DNA of 31,964 nucleotides from DAOUMU01 sp034409055. Its GTDB lineage: Bacteria; Chloroflexota; Anaerolineae; 4572-78; J111. The translations under genes and the position numbers were made by a program. This document shows, in pieces, positions 16,001-22,499 of the stretch; the stretch's first letter is position 1; every line of letters begins with the position of its first letter. Location: contig DAOUMU010000349.1 in the NCBI GenBank assembly GCA_034409055.1, positions 1 to 31,964 of the forward strand, read 5' to 3'. The notes beneath the pieces were generated by a model. It worked only from the letters and a program-made list of their open reading frames with translations, was not told the origin of the DNA and did not search any database.

Positions 16001-18059
16001 CCAGTACTTGCTGGTCAGAGCCCTTAAAAGGGCATTGGCCGGTGAATAGCTCGTACAGGATAACCCCCAAAGCATACAAATCTGTCCGGGCATCGATCGG
16101 GTGGCCCAGAATCTGTTCCGGGGCCAGGTAGTGAGGCGTCATCAACGTCAGCGGTACGTCCAGATTGATCAGCGACGTGCCGGTTTCTAACCGTCCCAGC
16201 CCAAAATCGCTGATCTTTACTTCATCGGCCAACAATACGTTTTTGGGTTTCAAATCGCCGTGAATAACGCCGTAGGCGTGGGCATACTCCAGGGCCCGGG
16301 CAATATTTTCAGCGATGCTCAAGGCGACGTTGAAGGGTAAAGGTTGGCCGGGATTTTCGTCAAGCATATCCTGCAACGTTTTGCTCTCGATAAACTCTTC
16401 GGCCATAAAAGAAAGGCCATGATCCTCGTCACACTCATAGACCTCAACGACATTGGGGTGGATTAAATTTATAATCTGGCGCGCTTGCTGTAAAAATTGT
16501 TCGATGGCTCCTTCACTAAAGGAGGGAGAGAGAATTTTTATGGCCACGGGCCGGTTAAGGCGGGTATCGATGGCTTTGAAGACCGTCCCCAGGAGACCAT
16601 CACCAATTTTGGCCTCAATATAATAACGATTTTTAATCATCTGGCCGGGTAGATTTAAGGTTTCGCGGGCCTGGAGCGCGTTGAAAGCAGCGTGAACCGA
16701 GGGATAAATGGCAAACAAATCTGAATAGCCGGTCAGGTCAATCAGTTGCTGCACATTGATCGAGGGACCGGCCAGCACCAGGGGGATACCCGGTTGCTCT
16801 TTTCTTAACTTGACCAGGGCCCTGAGACCGGTCACTTGCAGCATTTCCACGCCGGACATGTCGATAATCAACTGCGAGGGCCACACATTTTGTTTCAATT
16901 CGTCGAGTTGTTCTCTGAGCCTGGTAGCTACTTGCTCGTTGAAAATGCCGGCCGGTTTTAAGATGGCCGCTTTGCCACCCGGCACCTGTTGTAATTGGAT
17001 GGTATGGGTCGGGGTCAGGTCGAAGGTTTGACCTTCTTGGGCAATGATGACTTTTACCGGGGGGTGATTCGGGTATTGATTTTGCTGGAATTTAAGGGTG
17101 TCTTCTAAAATTTTTTCCAGTTCTTGATCGGAGTAGGTGGGGTCGTAGTGGAAGAGGACCAGGGTTTTTACCTTGGCTTGCTGGGCCATCTCCACCCCGA
17201 CCAGGGAAGAGCTGTGGCCCCAATCCTCTTTTTCGTCAGACTCCCGCTGCGTAAATTGAGCATCGTAGATGAGTACGTCGGCCTCTAAAAAAAAGTTAAG
17301 ATAAGGGTGCATATCACTGCCGGCCGGATAAGCGGCATCGCTGGCGTAAACAAAGACTTTATTCCCTTTTTCAAAGCGGAACGAATAAGCGTCACCGGGG
17401 TGCTCGTTACGGATGTTACGAATGCGCAGGTCTCCAAATTCGCAAACCTGGCCTGGTTTAAGCGTGACAAACTCGATGGTGGCTTGCATATAATCGAGAG
17501 AGACCGGGAAGCTGATCGCCTCTTGCTGTCGTCTCAGGGCTACTTCCATATCGTGCACGCCGTAGATGAAAATCTTGTTACCGGGGATAAAGGCCGGTCG
17601 GAAAAATGGGAAGCCCTGAATATGATCCCAATGGGGATGGCTAAAGAATAGGTGGATCACGCCTTGGCCCTGGCCGCAAGGTCCCTTCATTAACTCCAGA
17701 CCCAGGTCACGGATACCGGAGCCGGCGTCTATAATGAACAGATCATCCTCGGCGCGAATTTCGATGCAGGGGGTATTGCCCCCGGCTGTGCCGGCCAGCA
17801 AGGGCGACAAACTATCCAGATAAGCGGCCACAGCTTCGCGCCGTTGCCGGTAGGCTTCGTCTGCTTCTGGGGGGAACTGGCTGGCGATGTCGCTGGCCGG
17901 TTGAGGCGCGACTAAAATGGCTGAGAGAATCTCTTCTCTGAGTTCGCCCCGTTCTATGTTAGGAATATTCAAGATGGCCGAAATAATTTTCTCCCTGATT
18001 TCTTCCGGCCGAACGGGCGTGGGGATTGAACCTCGGGCTCCCCAAATTTTTACTCTCAT
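13083..18059 (-). CDS. Giant MBL-STAS-Ser/Thr kinase-AAA ATPase-TPR signalling protein
   Basis: 1658 residues in five parts. First, a metallo-beta-lactamase fold (about 1-345) starts with KIWGARGSIPTP, has an insert at about 15-85, then GGNTPCIEI, the HPHWDH metal motif (His141, His143, Asp145, His146), and later Asp and His ligands in YASDAAYP, WGHSSS and LFHYDP. Second, a STAS domain (about 350-465) has the IIDMSGVEMLQVTGLRAL signature of anti-sigma-factor antagonists. Third, a protein kinase (about 478-745) has Lys508 in VAIK, HGDLKPKN with Asp602, DFGLGR and APEQ. Fourth, a AAA_16/STAND-type ATPase (about 760-1000) has Lys793 in GEAGIGKT and LLILDDLHLADP. Fifth, TPR repeats run from about 1190 to 1640. 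No membrane segment is seen. Kinase-AAA-TPR proteins (PknK-like) are known; the MBL and STAS front end is unusual. The kinase catalytic residues are present, although HRD reads HGD. Substrates are unknown. The start has only a weak GAGCGAG upstream. Confidence 0.9.
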   Translation of the reverse strand: MRVKIWGARGSIPTPVRPEEIREKIISAILNIPNIERGELREEILSAILVAPQPASDIASQFPPEADEAYRQRREAVAAYLDSLSPLLAGTAGGNTPCIEIRAEDDLFIIDAGSGIRDLGLELMKGPCGQGQGVIHLFFSHPHWDHIQGFPFFRPAFIPGNKIFIYGVHDMEVALRRQQEAISFPVSLDYMQATIEFVTLKPGQVCEFGDLRIRNIRNEHPGDAYSFRFEKGNKVFVYASDAAYPAGSDMHPYLNFFLEADVLIYDAQFTQRESDEKEDWGHSSSLVGVEMAQQAKVKTLVLFHYDPTYSDQELEKILEDTLKFQQNQYPNHPPVKVIIAQEGQTFDLTPTHTIQLQQVPGGKAAILKPAGIFNEQVATRLREQLDELKQNVWPSQLIIDMSGVEMLQVTGLRALVKLRKEQPGIPLVLAGPSINVQQLIDLTGYSDLFAIYPSVHAAFNALQARETLNLPGQMIKNRYYIEAKIGDGLLGTVFKAIDTRLNRPVAIKILSPSFSEGAIEQFLQQARQIINLIHPNVVEVYECDEDHGLSFMAEEFIESKTLQDMLDENPGQPLPFNVALSIAENIARALEYAHAYGVIHGDLKPKNVLLADEVKISDFGLGRLETGTSLINLDVPLTLMTPHYLAPEQILGHPIDARTDLYALGVILYELFTGQCPFKGSDQQVLEHHRSSFPRPPRELNPALSYSLEHLILKLLDKDPNKRYATARQIRAILAGMTTITSGETGLHNFTRQQWPPFVNRAEPLHRLTALWEKTWQGQGQLVFITGEAGIGKTRLVRELAQRAGDAVLLMGACQKQESSRAYQPFIEVLRAYFASVSWSDRIPTSLAEVAYTPVGQILSQMVRVIPEINHLMPNIFQTTGQPAPAYDTSTADGDTQANATAEPVSISLAQSIAQATKERPWLLILDDLHLADPGSLKLLQYLARHCSQMGLMIVGLYRDSELENNKFLIETLDSLKQDIDYTSVKLERLTDKEVKKLLKNIWPQTVPGDLVAAIYRRTEGNPFYIEEIAKGLMDEGVVSWRDGRWRFAPVVEMGLPQGIRDTVLRRINRLTKETQTLLNQAAMLGPTFKFADLHEMSDLSKWDALESLDVALERQFISQTPSERMLRFNHVAIQEILYKNLSPLKRRVIHLEAGEALERRNLPEPKYVAEALAYHFFQARELEKGLIYSIQAATQVDAIYANHTALFWYTQALDALDHLGLDRTTRQQRFELLLARERIYGYLGQRKTQAADLTMLQTLAQTLNDPAKQALAHHRRAIYERVTGHFREAVIEAEASLAVARQANDPVLAGESLIELGYIVAGQGQLETAGEHLHAAQKILKETGRRDSEAQSLNGLGAVYRHLNDYAQAENYCQQALAMSQSIGNWHGQVACLNNLAALSLATGHYTGAISYCRQALEIDWLIGDRQAEAICLNHLAMAYKELGHFEMAQTYIKQAYVIHQNIEAAPGQAEALRVWGAINLARGDYVAARDHAGEALEICQHVGLRAQEGHTWLELGLALEALDDLNKASVAYNQAQTIYREVENQPGEFEARTGLARCLLAAGKPDEAQQEIEACLAWTNSHDTSGLKYPVRLYLTAYWVLQAANKKQEAIVALQEGYALFQKRMNDIDDSELRTLFEENVPENKELCTQLKLSRG

Positions 18060-18101
18060 TGATTCTCGCTCTAAAGAATTCGATCTGTGCAGTTAGCGCA
18101 T

Positions 18102-18204
18102 CTTCCCGGAAGCTACAACGGACCACACCGGACAAAATATAAAGACGAGGGCAAATTTTGGTCCAATCAAAGCAGCTTTAGCTTCCGGGAAGCAGGTAGT
18201 TACG
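18102..18204. repeat. Inverted-repeat element upstream of the giant kinase gene
   Basis: CTTCCCGGAAGCTA (18102-18115) is the exact inverse of TAGCTTCCGGGAAG (18179-18192), enclosing 63 bases. Directly after it, GCAGGTAGTTACGT (18192-18205) repeats 14 bases found at the edge of the element at 1480-1493, so the two elements share a boundary sequence. Confidence 0.6.
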
Positions 18205-18326
18205 TTGAAAGTATGTAATCCTGACGGTGCTGGCTATGTAGCTTATTATAGCTATTTTTGCCGAGAAATGCTATAGTCTTTTTGGTAACTGGACCTGACC
18301 GCATTTGTCGAGTATACTGATGGTAA

Positions 18327-18656
18327 ATGCCTTTAAGGTTTTTTACTATGCAGCGGTACGAGCAGGCCCTGCAAATCGCACAGGAACTGGGCGACCGGGC
18401 CGGGGTGGCCACCTCGTTGCACCAGTTGGGCAGGCTTTTTGAAGAGGAAGGAGCCTATGAGCCGGCGGTGCGACACGTGGCCCAGGCTTTCGTCATCTTG
18501 GCTCAATTAGGTTCGCCCGACCGGGAGATTGCCGGTCGTACCCTGGCCCGGCTGCGGGAGAAGATGGGTGAGGCGACGTTTGAGGCGGCGTTGGGAGCGG
18601 AGGGGAGCGGAGGGGCAGGGGGGCAGGGGAGCGGAGGCGCAGAGGGGCAGGGGTGA
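18327..18656 (+). pseudogene. Truncated TPR-protein remnant, part 1
   Basis: The frame holds the end of a TPR array (QRYEQALQIAQELGDRAGVATSLHQLGRLFEEEGAYEPAV) but no full repeat series before it. It goes on into AQLGSPDREIAGRTLARLREKMGEATFEAAL and then a G-rich tract coding EGSGGAGGQGSGG before a stop. From memory of similar Chloroflexota proteins, this is the C-terminal part of a long TPR protein whose N-terminal portion is missing. The remaining C-terminal piece continues in another frame from 18661, pointing to a frameshift in the purine-rich tract. ATG 18348 could start translation, but no ribosome binding site supports it. Confidence 0.55.
18590..18653 (+). repeat. G-rich polypurine tract
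   Basis: A run of GGAGGGGAGC / GGGGCAGGGG units on the plus strand lies exactly where the TPR remnant changes frame. It has several G runs of four or more that could form a G-quadruplex, and it is prone to slippage. Confidence 0.6.
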
Positions 18657-18660
18657 ATCG

Positions 18661-18927
18661 GTGACGATGGATCAGGTTGTGGAGATGGCGGTCGGCAACA
18701 CTGTCGCCGTCCTGACACAGGTGCCGGAAAAGAAGGAGGAATGGTGGCAGACGTTGGGGCAGTTGGCAGAACAGGCTCAGGCGCAGGAACTGGCTGAGTT
18801 CGCCACTTTTCTAGGCCTATTACGCCAACTGGTTGAAGGGGCATCGCCGGAGGGGCTGGCCTCTGAGGTGCCGGTGGCCTTTGAGGCGGCTTGGGCGGCG
18901 GTCGGGCGGGGGCTGGCGAGAAAATAA
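18661..18927 (+). pseudogene. TPR-protein remnant, part 2 (shifted frame)
   Basis: From GTG 18661 (or ATG 18667) the frame reads MDQVVEMAVGNTVAVLTQV, then PEKKEEWWQTLGQLAEQA and FATFLGLLRQLVEGASPEGL, a helical tail. It is offset by one frame from part 1, and the two parts together look like one protein end. It could instead be a separate 88-residue gene with its start just after the stop of part 1. I prefer a single broken gene because the sequence reads as a continuation and no ribosome binding site is seen. Confidence 0.5.
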
Positions 18928-19005
18928 TGGCTCGTCACCGGATGTCAATAGCGTATCGTTTCGAACGAATCTTGGCTGACGTTTCACGACCTCGATTGGT
19001 TTCAC

Positions 19006-19033
19006 TTGCCAAAAGTAGACTACTGGATAAAAT
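19006..19033 (+). promoter_or_regulatory. Promoter of the AbiE antitoxin gene
   Basis: TTGCCA (19006-19011), a 16-base spacer and TAAAAT (19028-19033) lie about 50 bases before the ATG at 19085. Confidence 0.45.
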
Positions 19034-19050
19034 TACCTGTAAGTCAAACT

Positions 19051-19064
19051 AAATACCGGTATTT
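19051..19064. promoter_or_regulatory. Candidate AbiEi operator palindrome
   Basis: AAATACCGGTATTT is a perfect 14-bp palindrome between the promoter -10 and the antitoxin start. AbiEi antitoxins are known to repress their own operon by binding inverted repeats near the promoter; its position fits that role. Confidence 0.5.
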
Positions 19065-19084
19065 TTATCCATTTCTTGATCACA

Positions 19085-19690
19085 ATGGAAAAACCTAAAT
19101 CCATTCAAAAAGCAATCGCGCTATTCGAGCAACACGGCATCCTGCGGACCGGGGAAGTGCTGCGCCTGGGTATCCACTCACGCACCCTCTATGCTATGCG
19201 TGATGCGGGCATACTCGATCAACTCAGCCGGGGCCTCTACCGCCTGGCCGACCTCCCCCCACTGACCAATCCTGATCTGGTCACTGTTGCTCTTAAGATC
19301 CCCCGGGCAGTGATTTGCCTGGTATCTGCCCTGGCCTATCACGAATTGACCACCCAGGTACCCCATGCTGTAGATATTGCCCTACCCAACCGAGCCGAAC
19401 GTCCCCGGCTGGACTACCCCCCTCTGCGACTCTTTTGGTTCTCAGGATCGGCCTGGAGCGAAGGCATCGAAATACACCAGATTGATGATATCCCGGTTCG
19501 TATCTACGGTCCAGAGAAGAGTGTGACCGATAGCTTCAAGTACCGACGCAAGATAGGTCAGGAAGTTGTCCTTGAAGCGCTCAAGCTTTATCGTCAACGT
19601 CGTGACTTTGAGGTGGACAAGTTGCTATACTACGCTCGTATTTGCCGGGTCGAGTCAGTGATACGACCCTATTTGGAGACCCTGTTATGA
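19085..19690 (+). CDS. abiEi: AbiEi-family antitoxin / transcriptional regulator of type IV toxin-antitoxin system
   Basis: About 201 residues. The N-terminal winged-helix domain (SIQKAIALFEQHGILRTGEVLRLGIHSRTLYAMRDAGILDQLSRGLYRL) is the AbiEi_4 type seen in abortive-infection AbiE antitoxins. It is followed by the C-terminal antitoxin domain (ICLVSALAYHELTTQVPHAVDIALP...LRLFWFSG...IRIYGPEKSV-like VRIYGPEKSVTDSFKYRRKIG). ATG 19085 is chosen over an upstream TTG at 19076 because homologues start at this point; no clear ribosome binding site is seen. Its stop overlaps the start of the toxin remnant (ATGA at 19687-19690), the usual operon overlap. Because the toxin is truncated, it is now an orphan regulator that may still bind its own promoter. 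Confidence 0.85.
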   Translation: MEKPKSIQKAIALFEQHGILRTGEVLRLGIHSRTLYAMRDAGILDQLSRGLYRLADLPPLTNPDLVTVALKIPRAVICLVSALAYHELTTQVPHAVDIALPNRAERPRLDYPPLRLFWFSGSAWSEGIEIHQIDDIPVRIYGPEKSVTDSFKYRRKIGQEVVLEALKLYRQRRDFEVDKLLYYARICRVESVIRPYLETLL

Positions 19691-19809
19691 CCCGAAATAT
19701 AGCGGCCTCTGTTCACCAACGCTTGCTGAACCAGGCCAGGACAGCGGAACGCCCATTTAATGAATTGCTGCAATACTTTTGGTTGTCACCAAATAACCAG
19801 CAGACCTGA
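19687..19809 (+). pseudogene. abiEii: Truncated AbiEii-family toxin
   Basis: Starting in an ATGA overlap with the antitoxin stop, the frame encodes 40 residues. The first 31 or so (MTRNIAASVHQRLLNQARTA... to LLQYF) look like the N-terminus of AbiEii nucleotidyltransferase-like toxins, which typically open with NIAASVRQRLLN. The frame then ends in unrelated LSPNNQQT and a stop. The nucleotidyltransferase core (normally another roughly 230 residues) is absent, and the alcohol dehydrogenase gene begins 50 bases later, so the body was deleted rather than frameshifted. Confidence 0.75.
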
Positions 19810-19858
19810 TCCAATTGGATGTTTTACCGAGAGAAATTTGAGGAGTTAAAAGCAACCA

Positions 19859-20863
19859 ATGAAAGCCATGCAACTACACCAACCCGCACCGGTTGACACC
19901 GCGCCGTTGGTGGCTACCGAAATGGCAGTGCCGCCGCCCGATCCGGGCCAGGTGCGGCTGAAAATCCATACCTGTGGCGTCTGCCACACCGACTTACACA
20001 TCGTCGAGGGTGATTTGAGCTTACCCCACCTGCCGACCATCCCCGGTCACCAGGTGGTGGGTACGGTAGACGCGGTGGGAGAAGGCGTGACCCTGCATCA
20101 ACCCGGCGACCGGTTGGGGGTGCCCTGGCTTTACCAGACCTGTGGCACTTGTCGCTACTGCCGGGCGGGTAAAGAGAACCTGTGCGAGCAGATTCGCTTT
20201 ACCGGCATGCACGCCGACGGTGGCTTTGCCGAGTATATGCTGGTCGGGGAGCAGTTTGCCTATCCCATTCCCGACACTTTTAGCGATGTCGAAGCTGCAC
20301 CGCTGCTGTGTGCCGGGGTGGTCGGCTATCGCTCGCTGCGTTTGAGCCGGGTGCAGCCGGGACAGCGGCTGGGCCTGTACGGCTTTGGCGCATCGGCCCA
20401 CATCATTATCCAGATCGCCTGCCATTGGGGGTGTGAGGTTTTTGTCTTCACCCGCAGTGAGCATCACCGCCGCCTGGCCCGCTCGTTGGGGGCAGTCTGG
20501 ACCGGCGGGGCCGAGGACGCCCCTGGCGTTTTGATGGATAGCAGCATTATTTTCGCTCCGGCCGGTTGGCTGGTGCCGGAGGCGCTACGGGTGCTGGATA
20601 AAGGCGGCACCCTGGCCCTGGGAGGTATCCACATGAGTCCCATTCCGGAAATGCCCTACGATTTGCTGTGGCACGAGCGGACCATCCAAAGCGTGGCCAA
20701 CAGCACCCGCCAGGACGTGACCGGCTTCTTGCAAGTGGCCGCCGAAGTGCCGGTCAAAACCGAGGTGGAACTTTTTGATTTAGACCAGGTGAATGAAACT
20801 TTATTGCGACTCAAACGTAGTGAAATTAATGGGGCGGGTGTATTAGTAGTTAGTGAAGGGTGA
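19859..20863 (+). CDS. Zinc-dependent alcohol dehydrogenase family protein (MDR superfamily)
   Basis: A 334-residue cytosolic oxidoreductase that likely interconverts alcohols and aldehydes with NAD(P)(H). The catalytic zinc ligands sit in CGVCHTDLH (Cys42) and PGHQVVG (His64), where the common GHE reads GHQ. The structural zinc site is the four-cysteine lobe CGTCRYCRAGKENLC. The Rossmann motif is GLYGFGASAH in place of the usual GxGxxG. It is on the short side of the family. ATG 19859 has GAGGAG 13 bases upstream, rather far. The gene follows the truncated toxin and precedes an intergenic repeat, so it seems to be a single-gene unit. The substrate is not predictable. Confidence 0.88.
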   Translation: MKAMQLHQPAPVDTAPLVATEMAVPPPDPGQVRLKIHTCGVCHTDLHIVEGDLSLPHLPTIPGHQVVGTVDAVGEGVTLHQPGDRLGVPWLYQTCGTCRYCRAGKENLCEQIRFTGMHADGGFAEYMLVGEQFAYPIPDTFSDVEAAPLLCAGVVGYRSLRLSRVQPGQRLGLYGFGASAHIIIQIACHWGCEVFVFTRSEHHRRLARSLGAVWTGGAEDAPGVLMDSSIIFAPAGWLVPEALRVLDKGGTLALGGIHMSPIPEMPYDLLWHERTIQSVANSTRQDVTGFLQVAAEVPVKTEVELFDLDQVNETLLRLKRSEINGAGVLVVSEG

Positions 20864-20890
20864 GAAGAAAAAGAGGAGCATTTTAAATGC

Positions 20891-21007
20891 GTCAAGCGTA
20901 GAGCGTGGAGAGGGAAGCGTAGAGCGTAAAAATCACCTTCACGCAATACGCAACACGTCCTAACGAATTACAATCAAAAGCATCACGTTTTACGTTTTAC
21001 GTTTTAT
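20891..21007. repeat. Intergenic short-repeat cluster (AAGCGTAGAGCGT and ACGTTTT units)
   Basis: AAGCGTAGAGCGT occurs twice directly (20894-20906, 20915-20927). A series of 7-base-spaced units follows: CACGCAA, TACGCAA, CACGTCC, then CATCACGTTTTACGTTTTACGTTTT-like triplication (20980-21006). The same vocabulary appears at 10147-10201 and 25951-26017. Confidence 0.7.
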
Positions 21008-21044
21008 CACCATAACCCATAAAGCTAAACTAAGGAGCTAAACC

Positions 21045-21605
21045 ATGACCAAACGAGAAAAGGCAGAAAAGATTGTCAGAGGCCACGTTTTGTGGTCCCT
21101 GGGGGCCGGTTTGATGCCGGTGCCGTTATTTGATATTGCTGCGGTCACGGCCATTCAGATCGATATGTTGAAACAACTGGCTTACCTGTATGGGGCGGAT
21201 TACTCCAAATCAAAGGGAAAAACCTTTGTGTCCGCCTTGACCGGCAGCACCTTTGCCAAGATTGGGGCCAGTCTGGTCAAAACAATCCCCGGCATCGGTA
21301 CGGTGATCGGCGGCTTATCGATGTCGGTCCTGTCAGGCGCTTCGACCTACGCGGTGGGCCAGGTGGCCATCAGCCATTTTGAAGCCGGAGGGGGTCTGTT
21401 CGACGTAGATTTGGCTGCGGCCAAGAAGAGCTATAAAGAAGCCTTTGAGCAGGGTAAACAGTTTGTTTCAGACCTGGAAGAAGAGCAAGAGTCCTCTCAA
21501 GACGTATTCCAGGCCCTGGAGAAGCTGGGCCAGTTAAAGGAAAAAGGAGTCATTACCGAAGAAGAATTCGAGGCCCAAAAACAAAAACTCCTGGATAGGC
21601 TTTAA
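21045..21605 (+). CDS. DUF697-like protein with C-terminal SHOCT domain
   Basis: 186 residues. The N-terminal two thirds resemble DUF697/YcjF-type proteins: a basic start, RGHVLWSLGAGLMPVPLFDIAAVTAIQIDMLKQLAYLYG, then a Gly-rich hydrophobic hairpin (KTIPGIGTVIGGLSMSVLSGASTYAVG) likely to insert in or lie on the membrane. An acidic linker follows (DLEEEQESSQD). The last roughly 30 residues (LEKLGQLKEKGVITEEEFEAQKQKLLDRL pattern) match the short oligomerisation/SHOCT motif found at many bacterial protein C-termini. ATG 21045 has AAGGAG seven bases upstream. Function is not known; a stress-related or membrane-associated role is a guess from the family. It is followed at 76 bases by the membrane protease gene, possibly co-transcribed. 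Confidence 0.8.
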   Translation: MTKREKAEKIVRGHVLWSLGAGLMPVPLFDIAAVTAIQIDMLKQLAYLYGADYSKSKGKTFVSALTGSTFAKIGASLVKTIPGIGTVIGGLSMSVLSGASTYAVGQVAISHFEAGGGLFDVDLAAAKKSYKEAFEQGKQFVSDLEEEQESSQDVFQALEKLGQLKEKGVITEEEFEAQKQKLLDRL

Positions 21606-21616
21606 GAAGAGGTTAT

Positions 21617-21644
21617 CAATCTCTAATTACCAATCTCCAATTAC
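21617..21644 (+). repeat. Tandem 14-base repeat
   Basis: CAATCTCTAATTAC (21617-21630) is followed directly by CAATCTCCAATTAC (21631-21644), one mismatch, in the gap between the DUF697 and protease genes. Confidence 0.6.
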
Positions 21645-21680
21645 CAAAAATAAAATATTACTTATAACCACGCTAAGCAT

Positions 21681-22499
21681 ATGAACTCAATTCAATCACT
21701 GTTTAGTCCTTCACGTAAGCGGGATTTTTCCGCCCAACAAACCCTGACCTTGATTAGCCTGGCCGGCCTGGCCACCTTGCTGATCGCCCTGGTGCCGTGG
21801 CTCAATCTGCTGAACTATCCCTTTCGGTTGCTCTTGACGATGGTCCACGAGTTGGGGCATGGCCTGGCCGCCCTGCTGACCGGTGGTAGATTTATTCGCT
21901 TTGTCGTTTTTCCTAACGGGGCGGGGCTGGCCTACACGGCCGGGGGGTGGCGATTTGTGGTCACCCCGGCCGGCTATTTGGGGGTGGCCCTGTTTGGGGC
22001 CGGCCTCATTTTATTGGGGCGCAGTTATCGCTGGAGCCGGATCGCCATGGCCGTGATCGGGGGCGCCATGCTCCTGTTTTCTGTCCGGTATGGTCTGCCC
22101 ACTATTTTTTCCCCTCAGTTCTTGAGTGGCCTGTTGACCGTCGTCAGTGGCGTTATTTTTGGCCTGTTCTTCCTGGGAGTGGCCCTGAAGGCTGCGCCGG
22201 GCTGGATTATTTTTTTGCTGCACATGGTGGCTATCCAGGCCGGGCTGACCGCTTTTTCTGACCTGGTCGGGGTGATTGGTCTCTCCAGCCGCTTTTTTGA
22301 CGTCCCGGCCAACGATGCCCAATCCATGGCCGAGTTGACCTTTATCCCGGCCTTTGTTTGGGCCATTGTGTGGGCGCTGATCGCTTTACTGCTGATTGGA
22401 GGGGCCATCTGGGTGACCTGGTTGGTACCGGATGAAGTCGGACGGGGTGGTCCGGCAGATTCGCTCAGTGATACACTTCCCACACACTCTCGCCGTTAA
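21681..22499 (+). CDS. M50-like (M50B family) integral membrane metalloprotease
   Basis: 272 residues with about six or seven hydrophobic segments. The zinc-binding motif HELGH (56-60) sits at the end of the second membrane stretch (LLLTMVHELGHGLAALLTGG), as in M50 site-2-type proteases. The conserved FVVFPNGAGLAYTAGG and TPAGYLGVALFGAGLILLG that follow are typical of the M50B-like group. Such proteins cleave membrane-embedded substrates, or have lost activity and act as membrane proteins; the substrate is unknown. ATG 21681 fits the hydrophobic start but has no strong ribosome binding site, so translation may be coupled to the gene before it. The last 35 bases overlap, tail to tail, the 3' end of the response regulator gene on the other strand. 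Confidence 0.8.
   Translation: MNSIQSLFSPSRKRDFSAQQTLTLISLAGLATLLIALVPWLNLLNYPFRLLLTMVHELGHGLAALLTGGRFIRFVVFPNGAGLAYTAGGWRFVVTPAGYLGVALFGAGLILLGRSYRWSRIAMAVIGGAMLLFSVRYGLPTIFSPQFLSGLLTVVSGVIFGLFFLGVALKAAPGWIIFLLHMVAIQAGLTAFSDLVGVIGLSSRFFDVPANDAQSMAELTFIPAFVWAIVWALIALLLIGGAIWVTWLVPDEVGRGGPADSLSDTLPTHSRR

Noticed and set aside
20891..21007. CRISPR array
   Set aside because: Units are about 7 bases with no fixed repeat-spacer lengths.
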